Shown one piece after another: positions 34,820 through 44,673 of a stretch of 50,547 nt of DNA; position 1 is the first letter of the stretch, and each line of letters opens with the position of its first letter. A program made the translations under genes and the position numbers. Source of the DNA: Novosphingobium sp. 32-60-15 (GTDB lineage: Bacteria > Pseudomonadota > Alphaproteobacteria > Sphingomonadales > Sphingomonadaceae); NCBI RefSeq assembly GCF_002280675.1, contig NZ_NCEN01000020.1, forward strand, positions 1-50,547, given 5' to 3'. The notes beneath the pieces were generated by a model. That model was not told where the DNA came from. It made no database searches and saw nothing but the letters and a program-made list of their open reading frames with translations.

Positions 34820-36049
34820 ATGATCCGTATTCTGCACGTCCTAGACCATTCGCTGCCACTGCAAAGCGGCTACACTTTTCGCACCCGGGCGATTCTCAAG
34901 GCGCAACAGGCCATGGGATTTGAAGTGCGCGCGGTTACCGGTTTGCGGCAAGAAGGGCCTGCAACCGGTGCCCCATCCGATACGGTCGATGGCTTGCAGT
35001 TCTATCGCACACCCGGCGTGGCACAGGGACTACCGCTCTTGCGCGAATGGGGCGAAGTTTCAGCGCTGGCCGAACGTATTGTCCACGTCGCCCGCGAATG
35101 GCGGCCCGATGTCCTTCATGCCCATTCACCTTCGCTGTGCGGACTGGCCGCGGTCAAGGCCGGGCGGCGGCTGGGCATACCGGTTGTCTATGAAATCCGC
35201 GCATTCTGGGAAGATGCCGCCGCTGGCAATGGTACGGGCCGCGAAGGCAGCGCCAAGTACTGGCTGACGCGCGTGCTGGAAAACGATGTGGTCAGCGGCG
35301 CCGACCGCGTCGTCACGATCTGCGAAGGGCTGCGCCATGATTTGATTGCACGCGGCTTTGCGCCCGAGAAAATCTCGATCATGCCCAATGGCGTTGATCT
35401 TGAATTGTTTGGTGATCCTTTGCCGCGTGATCAGGCCTTGGCCGGGGAACTGGCGCTGGGTGACGGGCCGGTCATCGGCTTCCTTGGCAGCTTTTACCCC
35501 TATGAAGGCCTTGATGATCTGATCGCGGCGATGCCGGCGATTGTCGACAAGGTGCCCGGCGCGCGTTTGCTGATGGTCGGCGGCGGCCCTGCCGAGGCTG
35601 CGTTGCGCGCCCAAGCCGCTGCATCGTCTGCGGCTGATGCAATCTGCTTTGTCGGGCGCGTTTCGCACACGCAGGTTGACCGCTATTATTCGCTGGTCGA
35701 CGTGGTCTGCTATCCGCGCAAAGCCATGCGCCTGACCGAACTGGTCACGCCGTTAAAGCCCTTGGAAGCAATGGCGCAGGGCAAGCTGGTGGCGGCATCA
35801 GACGTCGGTGGCCACCGCGAACTGATCCGCGACGGGGTGACCGGCACCCTGTTCCCCGCCGATAATCCCGCCGGCTTGGCATCAGCCATGACGCAAATGC
35901 TGACAGCGCAAGCCGACTGGCCCGAGCAGCGAAACCGCGCCCGGCAGTGGGTGGGTGAGCATCACGATTGGGCCGCGAACGTCAGACGTTATCAAGTCGT
36001 TTACCAAGCGCTGATACCACATTTCAAATTGATGGCTGCGGCGGCGTAA
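34820..36049 (+). CDS. GT4-type glycosyltransferase, exosortase-A-associated
   Basis: A 409-aa GT-B glycosyltransferase. The start IRILHVLDHSLPLQSGYTFRT is the hallmark of the PEP-CTERM/exosortase-A-associated family (Daro_2409 type). The acceptor-side half is followed by a donor-binding half with IGFLGSFYPYEGLDDLI and KPLEAMAQGKLVAASDVGG (GT4 acidic motif with EAMA). The ATG at 34820 is preferred over GTG at 34802. It is divergent from the small membrane protein (68-base gap) and only 13 bases ahead of the next gene. Confidence 0.9.
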   Translation: MIRILHVLDHSLPLQSGYTFRTRAILKAQQAMGFEVRAVTGLRQEGPATGAPSDTVDGLQFYRTPGVAQGLPLLREWGEVSALAERIVHVAREWRPDVLHAHSPSLCGLAAVKAGRRLGIPVVYEIRAFWEDAAAGNGTGREGSAKYWLTRVLENDVVSGADRVVTICEGLRHDLIARGFAPEKISIMPNGVDLELFGDPLPRDQALAGELALGDGPVIGFLGSFYPYEGLDDLIAAMPAIVDKVPGARLLMVGGGPAEAALRAQAAASSAADAICFVGRVSHTQVDRYYSLVDVVCYPRKAMRLTELVTPLKPLEAMAQGKLVAASDVGGHRELIRDGVTGTLFPADNPAGLASAMTQMLTAQADWPEQRNRARQWVGEHHDWAANVRRYQVVYQALIPHFKLMAAAA

Positions 36050-36062
36050 TCCGCACGGCCTT

Positions 36063-38129
36063 ATGAATACCAAGCTGTTCCATAAACTTGAAAGACAGGA
36101 TGCACCGCCCGTGACCGCGACAAAGCGCAAGCCCAAGCCCATCACTGCGAACCCGCTGTTTCCGCTCGTAACCGCTTTGTGGTTTGCGACGCTTCTGGGA
36201 TTGGGCAGCTTTGCCACTGCGCCTGCGCTGTTGGAAGGGCCGGTTGTGGCACTGGGCATCCCCGCATGGATACCGGCGGCCGCACCGCCGCTGGGATTCA
36301 CCACACGAGCGATCTTTGCAGTTGCCATGCTGGGCCTTGGCGCCGTGTTCGGTTACAATCTGGGCAAGTTTCTGGGCCGCGACAAAACTGCATCGCCTGT
36401 GCGGGCACGCGGGCCTGGCAAAAAAGACAGCGCGGCGGCATCTGCGCAAGCATGGCGGCCGATCAACGCCAACGAAGATCTTGGCGCACCGCTGGACGCG
36501 CCCGTCACGGACGCGGCTGCACCACGCCGCCGTGCCCTGACGCAAAGCGATGAAGCGCCTGTTGCCGCAACGCCTGCTTTCATAGCTTCACCGACCGATC
36601 ACGCGCCAGTGTTCAAGGAAAGGCAGGAATTCCAGCCTTCTGCCGCTGATAACACCGCCCCGCCTTCGGACAAGGTCGCTGACCCGCTCGGGCTGGATCT
36701 GTTTCTGGAAGAGGCCAGCGCAACAGAGCCTGCGCCATTCACAACCTCGCCCCCGGCGTTCGCTGCCCCGCAAGAAACGCCCGAGCATGAGGCTGCAATT
36801 GCGCAATTTGAGCCCGATGACGCCGAATTTGCGGACGAGCCTGAAAGTGAGGGGTACGGAACTTCATTCGAACCAATCATGGAAGCGGTTGCGACCGCTG
36901 AGCCCCACTCTGCTGAACCAGAGCCCGTTCAGCCAACGCGCTTGCAGCAGGCACTTGCCCAACCGGCACTTGCCCAACCGGCACTTGCCCAACCCATGCC
37001 TTTCCTTCAGGCCCGTGCGGTGGATGCGCTGCCGATTGACCGTGCTCCGCTCGACAACCTCGGGTTGGTCCAGCTTGTTGAACGTCTGGCTTTGGCGATC
37101 TCTCGCCGCGCGGCACCGGCAGAGCGATTCGAGCCAGTGCAGCCAAAACTGTCCGAACTTAAAATGGCCGAACCTGTCATAGCCGAGCCTGTGATAGCCG
37201 AGCCTGTCATGGCCGAGCCAATGATGCCTGAAACAAGCCTGGTTGAGCCAGACGCGCCAGAGTTCAATGCGCCCGAGTTCACCGCACCGGCCTTTACCGC
37301 CCCTGCGCCAAGCGCGCCGGATTACGTGGTATCAGCGCCAATGGCACCGCCGGCAATGGCGCGCTTTGAAAAAGCGCCAAGCGCTGCACCTCTTACCGAA
37401 CTGCCCGATGAGGACGCCGATAGTGCGTTTGGCACGGCCTCTTTCATTCAGGACGACGCTTTTTCAACGGAGGCCGATGCGCCGGAACAAGCGGAACGCA
37501 TTGTGCATCTGCGCCCGTCCACGCTCCAGCCTTTGCCATCATTCGCCGATTTGGCGCTCGATCCGCAAGCGCCTGATGATGAACCAGAGCCAGAGCATGA
37601 CGCGGGTCTTGAACGTTTCCTGCGGATGTCACCACTACTGGCCCGCAAGTCTGATCAAATTGCCGAAGCTTTTGGCGTAACGTCCGATACTGCGCCCGAA
37701 CCCGAAGTGGTTGAAGATTGCTATCCCTCGTTGCTCGATATGGCGCCCGTCGTTCCACGGCGAGAGCCATTGCGCATCGAAGACAGCGCTTTTGAAGACG
37801 ATGTCATAATTGAACCGGCTGTCGTGTTCCCCGGTCAGGAAGCGCCTTGGTCTGCGCAAGCGGCAAGGGTTGCTCCAACGCCATCTGCGGCGATCACTGC
37901 TGCCCCACCTTCTCTTGCCCCATCGCGTCCGTTTGAACGGCCATCAGTTATCCCCGTGCCCGGATCACCCCTCGCATCTCCGGGCCGTGCGGCACCGTCG
38001 GCGCAAGTGCCGGTTGCGTATGAACCGGATAATGCCGGTCAAGCGCTGGGCATGCCAGATGCCGAAGAGGCCGACCGTGCTTTGCGGGCGGCGCTGGCCA
38101 CACTTCAACGGATGACCGCGCGGGGCTGA
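36063..38129 (+). CDS. membrane-anchored Pro/Ala/Glu-rich repeat protein
   Basis: A 688-aa protein that I do not recognise. Two hydrophobic segments are near the N-terminus (about 32-55 and 79-103), separated by a short GPVVALGIPAWIPAAAPPLG loop. The remaining 570 residues are low-complexity, acidic and Pro/Ala-rich, with short repeats (ALAQP three times near 297-311, EPVIA/EPVMA near 368-387, EFNAPEFTAPAFTAPAP). The last 30 residues (PDAEEADRALRAALATLQRM) look ordered. It would be anchored in the inner membrane with a long flexible arm. The side cannot be fixed from the sequence. It lies 13 bases after the glycosyltransferase and is followed by a terminator. Confidence 0.75.
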   Translation: MNTKLFHKLERQDAPPVTATKRKPKPITANPLFPLVTALWFATLLGLGSFATAPALLEGPVVALGIPAWIPAAAPPLGFTTRAIFAVAMLGLGAVFGYNLGKFLGRDKTASPVRARGPGKKDSAAASAQAWRPINANEDLGAPLDAPVTDAAAPRRRALTQSDEAPVAATPAFIASPTDHAPVFKERQEFQPSAADNTAPPSDKVADPLGLDLFLEEASATEPAPFTTSPPAFAAPQETPEHEAAIAQFEPDDAEFADEPESEGYGTSFEPIMEAVATAEPHSAEPEPVQPTRLQQALAQPALAQPALAQPMPFLQARAVDALPIDRAPLDNLGLVQLVERLALAISRRAAPAERFEPVQPKLSELKMAEPVIAEPVIAEPVMAEPMMPETSLVEPDAPEFNAPEFTAPAFTAPAPSAPDYVVSAPMAPPAMARFEKAPSAAPLTELPDEDADSAFGTASFIQDDAFSTEADAPEQAERIVHLRPSTLQPLPSFADLALDPQAPDDEPEPEHDAGLERFLRMSPLLARKSDQIAEAFGVTSDTAPEPEVVEDCYPSLLDMAPVVPRREPLRIEDSAFEDDVIIEPAVVFPGQEAPWSAQAARVAPTPSAAITAAPPSLAPSRPFERPSVIPVPGSPLASPGRAAPSAQVPVAYEPDNAGQALGMPDAEEADRALRAALATLQRMTARG
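36951..36995 (+). repeat. tandem 15-bp repeat, three units
   Basis: GCACTTGCCCAACCG at 36951-36965 and 36966-36980 are identical, and the third unit at 36981-36995 differs only in the last base. Each encodes ALAQP in the proline-rich protein. Near-perfect DNA identity suggests recent slipped-strand expansion and possible length variation between strains. Confidence 0.9.
37166..37225 (+). repeat. tandem 15-bp repeat, four imperfect units
   Basis: Four units of the type AGCCGAGCCTGTCAT at 37166, 37181, 37196 and 37211 encode AEPVI/AEPVM in the proline-rich protein. Units differ at a few positions, so this array is older than the one at 36951. Confidence 0.85.
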
Positions 38130-38151
38130 TCTGCCGATCAGGGCAGATTTT
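38129..38151 (+). terminator. terminator after the repeat-protein gene
   Basis: ATCTGCC at 38129-38135 pairs with GGCAGAT at 38142-38148 around a six-base loop and is followed by TTTCC. It begins at the stop codon of the repeat-protein gene. Between here and gltB (222 bases) I see no further gene. Confidence 0.65.
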
Positions 38152-38351
38152 CCGCTGCGAAAGCCGGGAAAGTCGACCCTTTTTGCCGTATCGCATCCGT
38201 ATTTCCGGGCTAAACCCTGCGCTTACCCTTGTAGCGCAGTTGCAAAATAACTTTCCTGCAGTCATGGGGGTCCTTCGCGCAACTTTCGTCGCCTTTCGGG
38301 CGTCGTGATTCGCGCGTCACTCCTCTTTATGGATGTAGGACGATCATCGAA

Positions 38352-41300
38352 ATGGGATTTCCGCCGGTTCAGGGCCTTTACGATCCACGCAATGAACATG
38401 ACGCCTGTGGCGTGGGCTTTGTTGCCCATATCAAAGGCCGAAAAAGTCATTCCATTGTTGATCAGGCACTGGAAATTCTGCGCAATCTTGACCACCGCGG
38501 CGCGGTGGGCGCTGATCCGTTGCTGGGTGATGGTGCGGGCATCCTGATCCAGATTCCGGACCTTTTGTTCCGCAAATGGGCAACATCCGAAGGCAAGGAA
38601 CTGCCGCAGCCGGGCGATTACGCCGTGGCCATGTGCTTCCTGCCTCAGGATGAAGCCGCACGCCTGTTCGTCACCGAATTCTTCGAAAAGTTCATCGCCA
38701 AGGAAGGTCAGGAACTGATCGGCTGGCGCGATGTGCCAGTGACGATGGACGGCTTGGGCAAGGCTGTGGTCGATTCCATGCCGGTCATTCGCCAGTGCTT
38801 CATCAAGCGCGGGCCGAACACGCCGGATCAGGCCGCGTTCGAACGCAAGCTGCTCGCCATCCGCAAGCAGACGCAAAACCCGCTCGCCATGATGGCGGAA
38901 AAGCACGGGCTTCCGGGCGTAACCCAGCTCTACATGCCCAGCTTCTCGACGCGCACCATCGTTTACAAGGGCCTGTTGCTCGCCAATCAGGTCGGCACGT
39001 TCTACGATGATCTGCGCGATGCCGATTGCGTTTCGGCCTTGGGCCTTGTTCACCAGCGTTTCAGCACCAACACCTTCCCAAGCTGGAAGCTGGCGCACCC
39101 GTTCCGGTTCATCGCCCACAACGGTGAAATCAACACGGTTCGCGGCAACGTGAACTGGATGAATGCGCGCCGCCGCACGATGGAATCAGAGCTGCTCGGC
39201 CCTGATCTCGACAAGATGTGGCCGCTGATCCCGCATGGTCAGTCAGACACCGCCAGCCTCGACAATGCGCTCGAACTGCTGCTGGCAGGGGGCTACAGCC
39301 TTGCCCACGCGGTGATGATGCTGATCCCCGAAGCATGGGCCGGCAATCCATTGATGAGCCCTGCGCGCCGTGCATTCTATGAATATCACGCTGCGCTGAT
39401 GGAGCCTTGGGACGGTCCTGCCGCGGTGGCCTTTACCGATGGCCGCCAGATCGGCGCCACGCTGGATCGCAACGGTCTGCGCCCTGCGCGCTTCTCGATC
39501 ACGCGTGATGACTTGATCTGCATGGCGTCGGAAAGCGGCGTTCTGCCGTTCCGCGAAGAAGACATTGTCCGCAAGTGGCGTCTCCAGCCGGGTCGCATGC
39601 TCCTGATCGATATGGAGCAGGGCAAGATCATCGAAGACGAAGAGATCAAGGCTGAATTGGCCGCTGCCGAACCTTACGAGGAATGGCTGGAACAGGCGCA
39701 GTACAAGCTCAAGGAACTCGACGTGATCGAGCCTGAGCTGGCCGCGCTGCCGGTACAGACCACCTCGTTGCTCGATCGCCAGCAGGCGTTCGGCTACACG
39801 CAGGAAGACATCTCCAAGTTCCTGGAGCCGATGGCCATTGCGGGTGATGATCCGCTGGGTTCGATGGGCACCGACACGCCAATTGCGGTGCTGTCGAAGC
39901 GTTCGCGCCTGCTTTACGATTATTTCAAGCAGAACTTCGCGCAAGTCACCAACCCGCCGATTGATCCGATCCGCGAAGAACTGGTGATGAGCCTTGTCAG
40001 CATGATCGGCCCGCGTCCGAACCTGCTGGGTCAGGATGCCGGCAGCCACAAGCGCCTCGAAGTCGATCAGCCGATCCTGACGAACGAAGATATCGCCAAG
40101 ATCCGTTCGGTCGAAGCGGCGCTGGACGGTGCCTTCCGCACCGGTACGATTGATACGACATGGCCCGCTTCTGCCGGCGCTGATGGCCTTGAAATGGCGA
40201 TCAAGGAAATGTGCTGGGCTGCAACCGAAGCGGTGCTGGCAGACAAGAACATCCTGATCCTGTCAGACCGCGGCCAGAACGAAGACCGCATCCCCATGCC
40301 TGCGGCCTTGGCAACAGCGGCGGTGCATCAACACCTTGTCCGTCAGGGCCTGCGCATGCAGACAGGCCTTGTGGTTGAAACTGGCGAAGCGCGCGAAGTG
40401 CATCACTTCTGCGTGCTGGCGGGCTATGGCGCAGAAGCGATCAACCCGTACCTTGCGCTCGAAACGTTGGAGCAAATCCGCGTTGCCAAGGAACTGCCGC
40501 TTGAGCCCAAGGATGTAAAAAAGAACTACATCAAGGCCATCGGCAAGGGCATTCTCAAGGTCATGTCCAAGATGGGCATCTCGACCTACCAGTCATACTG
40601 CGGCGCGCAGATCTTTGACGCGGTCGGCTTGTCGAGCGAGTTCATCGAAAAGTACTTCACCGGCACCGCGACCAGCATCGAAGGCGTAGGCCTCAAGGAA
40701 ATCGCCGAAGAAACCGTGCGCCGCCATGCCACGGCCTATGGCGATAACCCGATCTACAAGAAGATGCTCGACGTTGGCGGCATGTACCAGTCGCGCACGC
40801 GCGGCGAAGAGCATGCGTGGACGGCAGCAAACATCGCCAACCTGCAACATGCAGTGCGCGGCAATACGTCTGAAAAGTACGCCGAATTCGCGCAGTCGAT
40901 CAATGACCAGTCCGAACGGCAATTGACCATTCGCGGGCTGATGGAACTGAAGAAGGCCGAAACGCCGCTCGACATTTCCGAAGTCGAACCCGCCAGCGAA
41001 ATCGTCAAGCGCTTCGCCACCGGCGCGATGAGCTATGGCTCGATCAGCTGGGAAGCGCACACGACACTGGCCGTGGCGATGAACCGCATCGGCGGCAAAT
41101 CGAACACCGGCGAAGGCGGCGAAGACCCTGCGCGGTTTACGCCCATGGCCAACGGAGATTCGATGCGCTCTGCGATCAAACAGGTCGCCTCGGGCCGCTT
41201 TGGCGTGACCACCGAATATCTCGTCAACGCAGACGATGTGCAGATCAAGATGGCACAGGGCGCAAAGCCCGGTGAAGGCGGCCAGTTGCCGGGTGACAAA

Positions 41301-42992
41301 GTCGACAAGACCATCGGCAAGACCCGCCATTCGACACCGGGCGTCGGCCTCATATCGCCGCCGCCGCACCACGACATCTACTCGATCGAAGACCTCGCGC
41401 AGCTCATTCACGATCTCAAGAACGTGAACACAACCGCGCGTATCTCGGTCAAGCTCGTGTCCGAAGTGGGCGTTGGCACCGTGGCTGCGGGCGTTTCCAA
41501 AGCGCGTGCCGACCACTTGACGATTTCGGGCTATGAAGGTGGCACCGGCGCATCGCCGCTGACATCGCTGACGCATGCGGGCTCACCGTGGGAAATCGGT
41601 CTCGCCGAAACCCAGCAAACGCTGCTGCTCAATAACTTGCGCAGCCGCATTTGCGTGCAGGCCGATGGCGGTATCCGCACCGGTCGCGATGTGGCTGTTG
41701 CCGCATTGCTCGGCGCGGACGAGTTCGGCTTTGCCACCGCACCGCTGATTGCGGCGGGCTGCATCATGATGCGCAAGTGCCACTTGAACACCTGCCCAGT
41801 CGGCGTTGCCACGCAAGACCCTGTGCTGCGCGCGCGCTTCACCGGTCAGCCGGAACATGTGATCAACTACTTCTTCTTCGTTGCCGAAGAACTGCGCGCG
41901 ATCATGGCCGAGATGGGCTTCCGCACCATCGCCGAAATGGTCGGGCGGGTTGACCGGCTTGATACCAACAAGGCGATCCATCACTGGAAGCTTGAAGGCA
42001 TTGATCTGTCGAAGCTGTTGCACCAGGTCCAACCGGTTGAGGGCACGACCCTGAACTGGAGCGGCACGCAGGACCACGGCCTTGAAGCTGCGCTTGATCA
42101 GGACCTGATCAAGGCCAGTGCTGCGGCACTGGAAAGCGGGCAGGCGGTGCGCCTTGAACGCAATGTGATCAACGTAAACCGCACGGTCGGCGCAATGCTT
42201 TCGGGCGAAGTTGCCCGCAAGTACGGCCACAAGGGCTTGCCGGACAACACCATCCACGTCTCGTTCAAGGGTGTGGCAGGCCAGTCATTCGGCGCGTTTG
42301 TCGCCCACGGCATCACGCTCGATCTGGTTGGCGATGCCAATGACTATGTCGGCAAGGGCCTTTCGGGCGGCCGCGTCATCGTGCGCCCACCGGCACACGT
42401 CGAACGCGATCCGGCAGAAAACATCATCGTTGGCAACACCGTGCTTTACGGCGCGATTGCGGGTGAGGCCTATTTCAACGGCGTTGCCGGTGAACGCTTT
42501 GCCGTGCGCAATTCAGGTGCCGTTGCGGTGGTCGAAGGCACGGGTGACCACGGCTGCGAATACATGACCGGCGGCGTTGTCGCGGTGCTGGGCAAGACCG
42601 GCCGCAACTTTGCCGCAGGCATGTCGGGCGGTGTCGCTTATGTCTATGACATCGACGGCAACTTCGCCGAACTGGCGAACAAGGCAATGGTCGATCTGCT
42701 GCCGGTATCCGCAGAGCGTGACGAGGATGATGGAGCTGGCCGTCCGCAACAGCGCGGCGTTGATGTCTATGACTTCGGCATGGGCGACATGCTCTATCAT
42801 GATGCAGAACGTCTGCGCGTGCTGGTTGAACGCCACCACCTCTACACCGGCAGCAAGCGTGCCCGCGAAATCCTTGATAACTGGGCGCAGGCTCTGCCAA
42901 AGTTCGTCAAGGTAATGCCGCGCGATTATGCACGCGCCCTGCGCCAGATGGAGGCCGAGCGCCTCGAAGCTGCTTCTGTCGCAGCTGAATAA
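38352..42992 (+). CDS. gltB: glutamate synthase (NADPH) large subunit
   Basis: The alpha subunit of glutamate synthase, which makes two glutamates from glutamine and 2-oxoglutarate. It has 1,546 aa. The N-terminal glutaminase domain should become active after removal of the first 18 residues, exposing Cys19 in [13 protein letters not shown]. The central domain follows, then the FMN-binding TIM barrel ([29 protein letters not shown]). The 3Fe-4S Cys set is in [15 protein letters not shown] near 1137-1148. The C-terminal GXGXG beta-helix domain closes the protein. gltD follows after 13 bases. Confidence 0.98.
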   Translation: MGFPPVQGLYDPRNEHDACGVGFVAHIKGRKSHSIVDQALEILRNLDHRGAVGADPLLGDGAGILIQIPDLLFRKWATSEGKELPQPGDYAVAMCFLPQDEAARLFVTEFFEKFIAKEGQELIGWRDVPVTMDGLGKAVVDSMPVIRQCFIKRGPNTPDQAAFERKLLAIRKQTQNPLAMMAEKHGLPGVTQLYMPSFSTRTIVYKGLLLANQVGTFYDDLRDADCVSALGLVHQRFSTNTFPSWKLAHPFRFIAHNGEINTVRGNVNWMNARRRTMESELLGPDLDKMWPLIPHGQSDTASLDNALELLLAGGYSLAHAVMMLIPEAWAGNPLMSPARRAFYEYHAALMEPWDGPAAVAFTDGRQIGATLDRNGLRPARFSITRDDLICMASESGVLPFREEDIVRKWRLQPGRMLLIDMEQGKIIEDEEIKAELAAAEPYEEWLEQAQYKLKELDVIEPELAALPVQTTSLLDRQQAFGYTQEDISKFLEPMAIAGDDPLGSMGTDTPIAVLSKRSRLLYDYFKQNFAQVTNPPIDPIREELVMSLVSMIGPRPNLLGQDAGSHKRLEVDQPILTNEDIAKIRSVEAALDGAFRTGTIDTTWPASAGADGLEMAIKEMCWAATEAVLADKNILILSDRGQNEDRIPMPAALATAAVHQHLVRQGLRMQTGLVVETGEAREVHHFCVLAGYGAEAINPYLALETLEQIRVAKELPLEPKDVKKNYIKAIGKGILKVMSKMGISTYQSYCGAQIFDAVGLSSEFIEKYFTGTATSIEGVGLKEIAEETVRRHATAYGDNPIYKKMLDVGGMYQSRTRGEEHAWTAANIANLQHAVRGNTSEKYAEFAQSINDQSERQLTIRGLMELKKAETPLDISEVEPASEIVKRFATGAMSYGSISWEAHTTLAVAMNRIGGKSNTGEGGEDPARFTPMANGDSMRSAIKQVASGRFGVTTEYLVNADDVQIKMAQGAKPGEGGQLPGDKVDKTIGKTRHSTPGVGLISPPPHHDIYSIEDLAQLIHDLKNVNTTARISVKLVSEVGVGTVAAGVSKARADHLTISGYEGGTGASPLTSLTHAGSPWEIGLAETQQTLLLNNLRSRICVQADGGIRTGRDVAVAALLGADEFGFATAPLIAAGCIMMRKCHLNTCPVGVATQDPVLRARFTGQPEHVINYFFFVAEELRAIMAEMGFRTIAEMVGRVDRLDTNKAIHHWKLEGIDLSKLLHQVQPVEGTTLNWSGTQDHGLEAALDQDLIKASAAALESGQAVRLERNVINVNRTVGAMLSGEVARKYGHKGLPDNTIHVSFKGVAGQSFGAFVAHGITLDLVGDANDYVGKGLSGGRVIVRPPAHVERDPAENIIVGNTVLYGAIAGEAYFNGVAGERFAVRNSGAVAVVEGTGDHGCEYMTGGVVAVLGKTGRNFAAGMSGGVAYVYDIDGNFAELANKAMVDLLPVSAERDEDDGAGRPQQRGVDVYDFGMGDMLYHDAERLRVLVERHHLYTGSKRAREILDNWAQALPKFVKVMPRDYARALRQMEAERLEAASVAAE

Positions 42993-43005
42993 GGGTTAGA
43001 TTACA

Positions 43006-44439
43006 ATGGGCAAGGCAACAGGCTTTCTCGAAATCGAACGTAAGGACCGCACATATGATGCGCCTGCGGAACGGCTGAAGCACTATCGCGAATTCGTGAT
43101 CCCGCACGATGCTGCGGGGCTGAAGGGGCAGGCGGCGCGCTGCATGAACTGCGGCATTCCGTACTGCCACAACGGCTGTCCGGTGAACAACCAGATCCCT
43201 GACTGGAATCACCTGGTCTATGAAGACGATTGGCGTGAGGCGCTGACCAACCTTCATTCGACCAACAACTTTCCCGAATTCACCGGTCGCATCTGCCCCG
43301 CCCCGTGCGAGGCAGCGTGCACGCTGAACATTGTCGATCAGCCCGTAACGATCAAATCGATCGAGTGCGCGATTGTCGACAAGGGATGGAAAGAAGGCTG
43401 GATCGAACCACAGGTTCCCGCCAAAAAGACGGGCAAGTCGGTCGCCGTGGTAGGCTCCGGTCCCGCAGGCATGGCCGCCGCACAGCAATTGGCGCGCGCC
43501 GGTCATTCCGTCACGGTGTTTGAAAAGAGCGACCGGATCGGCGGCTTGATGCGTTATGGCATCCCTGATTTCAAAATGGAAAAGACGCACATCAACCGTC
43601 GTGCGATGCAGATGGAGGCCGAAGGCGTCCAGTTCCGCACCGGCGTCGAAGTGGGTGTGACCGTTTCCTTCGCCAGCTTGCAGGAAAACTTCGATGCGGT
43701 CGTCCTTTCGGGCGGCGCTGAAGACCCTCGCGGCCTTGGCATTCCCGGTGCGGAATTGCCCAGCGTGCGCATGGCGATGGAATTCCTGACCCAGCAGAAC
43801 AAGCGCAATGCAGGCGATGATGAACTGCGCGCCGCCCCGCGCGGCTCGCTGCTCGCCACCGGCAAGCACGTTGTCGTCATCGGTGGCGGCGATACCGGGT
43901 CTGACTGCGTTGGCACGTCAAACCGTCAGGGTGCCGCTTCGGTCACCCAGCTTGAAATCATGCCCAAACCGCCTGAAAAGGAAGACAAGGCGCTGTCATG
44001 GCCGAACTGGCCGCTGAAGTTGCGCACGTCTTCCAGCCATGAAGAAGGTTGCGAGCGCGAATTCGCCGTGCTGACCAAGCGTGTTGTTGGCGAAAACGAT
44101 GTCGCTGGCCTCGAATGCGTCCACGTCGAGTGGGTGGGTGGCCAGATGCAGGAAGTTGCCGGCAGCGAATTCACGATCAAGGCGGACCTCATCCTCCTCG
44201 CTATGGGCTTCGTCGGCCCGCGCAAGCAGGGCCTGCTCGAACAGGCTGGTGTCGAGCTTGACGCGCGCGGCAACGTCAAAGGCAACGTCGTCGATTACAA
44301 GACCAGCGTCGAAAACGTCTTTGCCTGTGGCGATATGCGTCGCGGCCAAAGCCTTGTCGTCTGGGCCATCCGCGAAGGCCGGCAATGCGCCCGCGCAGTG
44401 GATGAAGCCTTGATGGGCGTCAGCGAACTGCCACGCTAA
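43006..44439 (+). CDS. gltD: glutamate synthase small subunit
   Basis: The beta subunit, which takes electrons from NADPH and passes them through FAD and 4Fe-4S clusters to GltB. It has 477 aa. Cys clusters are [14 protein letters not shown] at 46-59 and [10 protein letters not shown] near 97-106. The FAD dinucleotide motif [12 protein letters not shown] is near 147 and the NADPH motif [14 protein letters not shown] near 291. It is in an operon with gltB, 13 bases apart, and a strong terminator ends the unit. Confidence 0.98.
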   Translation: MGKATGFLEIERKDRTYDAPAERLKHYREFVIPHDAAGLKGQAARCMNCGIPYCHNGCPVNNQIPDWNHLVYEDDWREALTNLHSTNNFPEFTGRICPAPCEAACTLNIVDQPVTIKSIECAIVDKGWKEGWIEPQVPAKKTGKSVAVVGSGPAGMAAAQQLARAGHSVTVFEKSDRIGGLMRYGIPDFKMEKTHINRRAMQMEAEGVQFRTGVEVGVTVSFASLQENFDAVVLSGGAEDPRGLGIPGAELPSVRMAMEFLTQQNKRNAGDDELRAAPRGSLLATGKHVVVIGGGDTGSDCVGTSNRQGAASVTQLEIMPKPPEKEDKALSWPNWPLKLRTSSSHEEGCEREFAVLTKRVVGENDVAGLECVHVEWVGGQMQEVAGSEFTIKADLILLAMGFVGPRKQGLLEQAGVELDARGNVKGNVVDYKTSVENVFACGDMRRGQSLVVWAIREGRQCARAVDEALMGVSELPR

Positions 44440-44460
44440 GGCTGATCGCCAGCCAGAATT

Positions 44461-44492
44461 AAAAGGGGCGTCCAACCGGGCGCCCCTTTTTT
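44461..44492 (+). terminator. Rho-independent terminator of gltBD
   Basis: AAAAGGGGCG and CGCCCCTTTT are perfectly complementary at 44461-44470 and 44481-44490 around a 10-base loop, followed by further T. It begins 22 bases after the gltD stop. Confidence 0.95.
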
Positions 44493-44544
44493 GATTGCTC
44501 ACCCGTTCGACACGGGCAGAATTGGCTACCGCTAAACCCATCCT

Positions 44545-44646
44545 CCGTCATCCCGGCGAAGGCCGGGATCCATAACCTCTGCGATCAGAGGCTAAAGCCG
44601 CGTAAAAACGCAAGGCCATGGGCCCCGGCCTGCGCCGAAGTGACGG
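44545..44646. repeat. compound 29-bp inverted repeat (GTCATCCCGGC family)
   Basis: Arms 44545-44573 and 44618-44646 are complementary at about 24 of 29 positions, opening CCGTCATCCCGGC and closing GAAGTGACGG. Inside is a perfect small hairpin CCTCTG-CGAT-CAGAGG at 44576-44591. It is a longer relative of the palindromes at 13666 and 22438. It lies between convergent gltD and the CorC-like gene. Confidence 0.8.
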
Positions 44647-44673
44647 TCGTGAAGTGTTCGAATGTTGGCGGCC

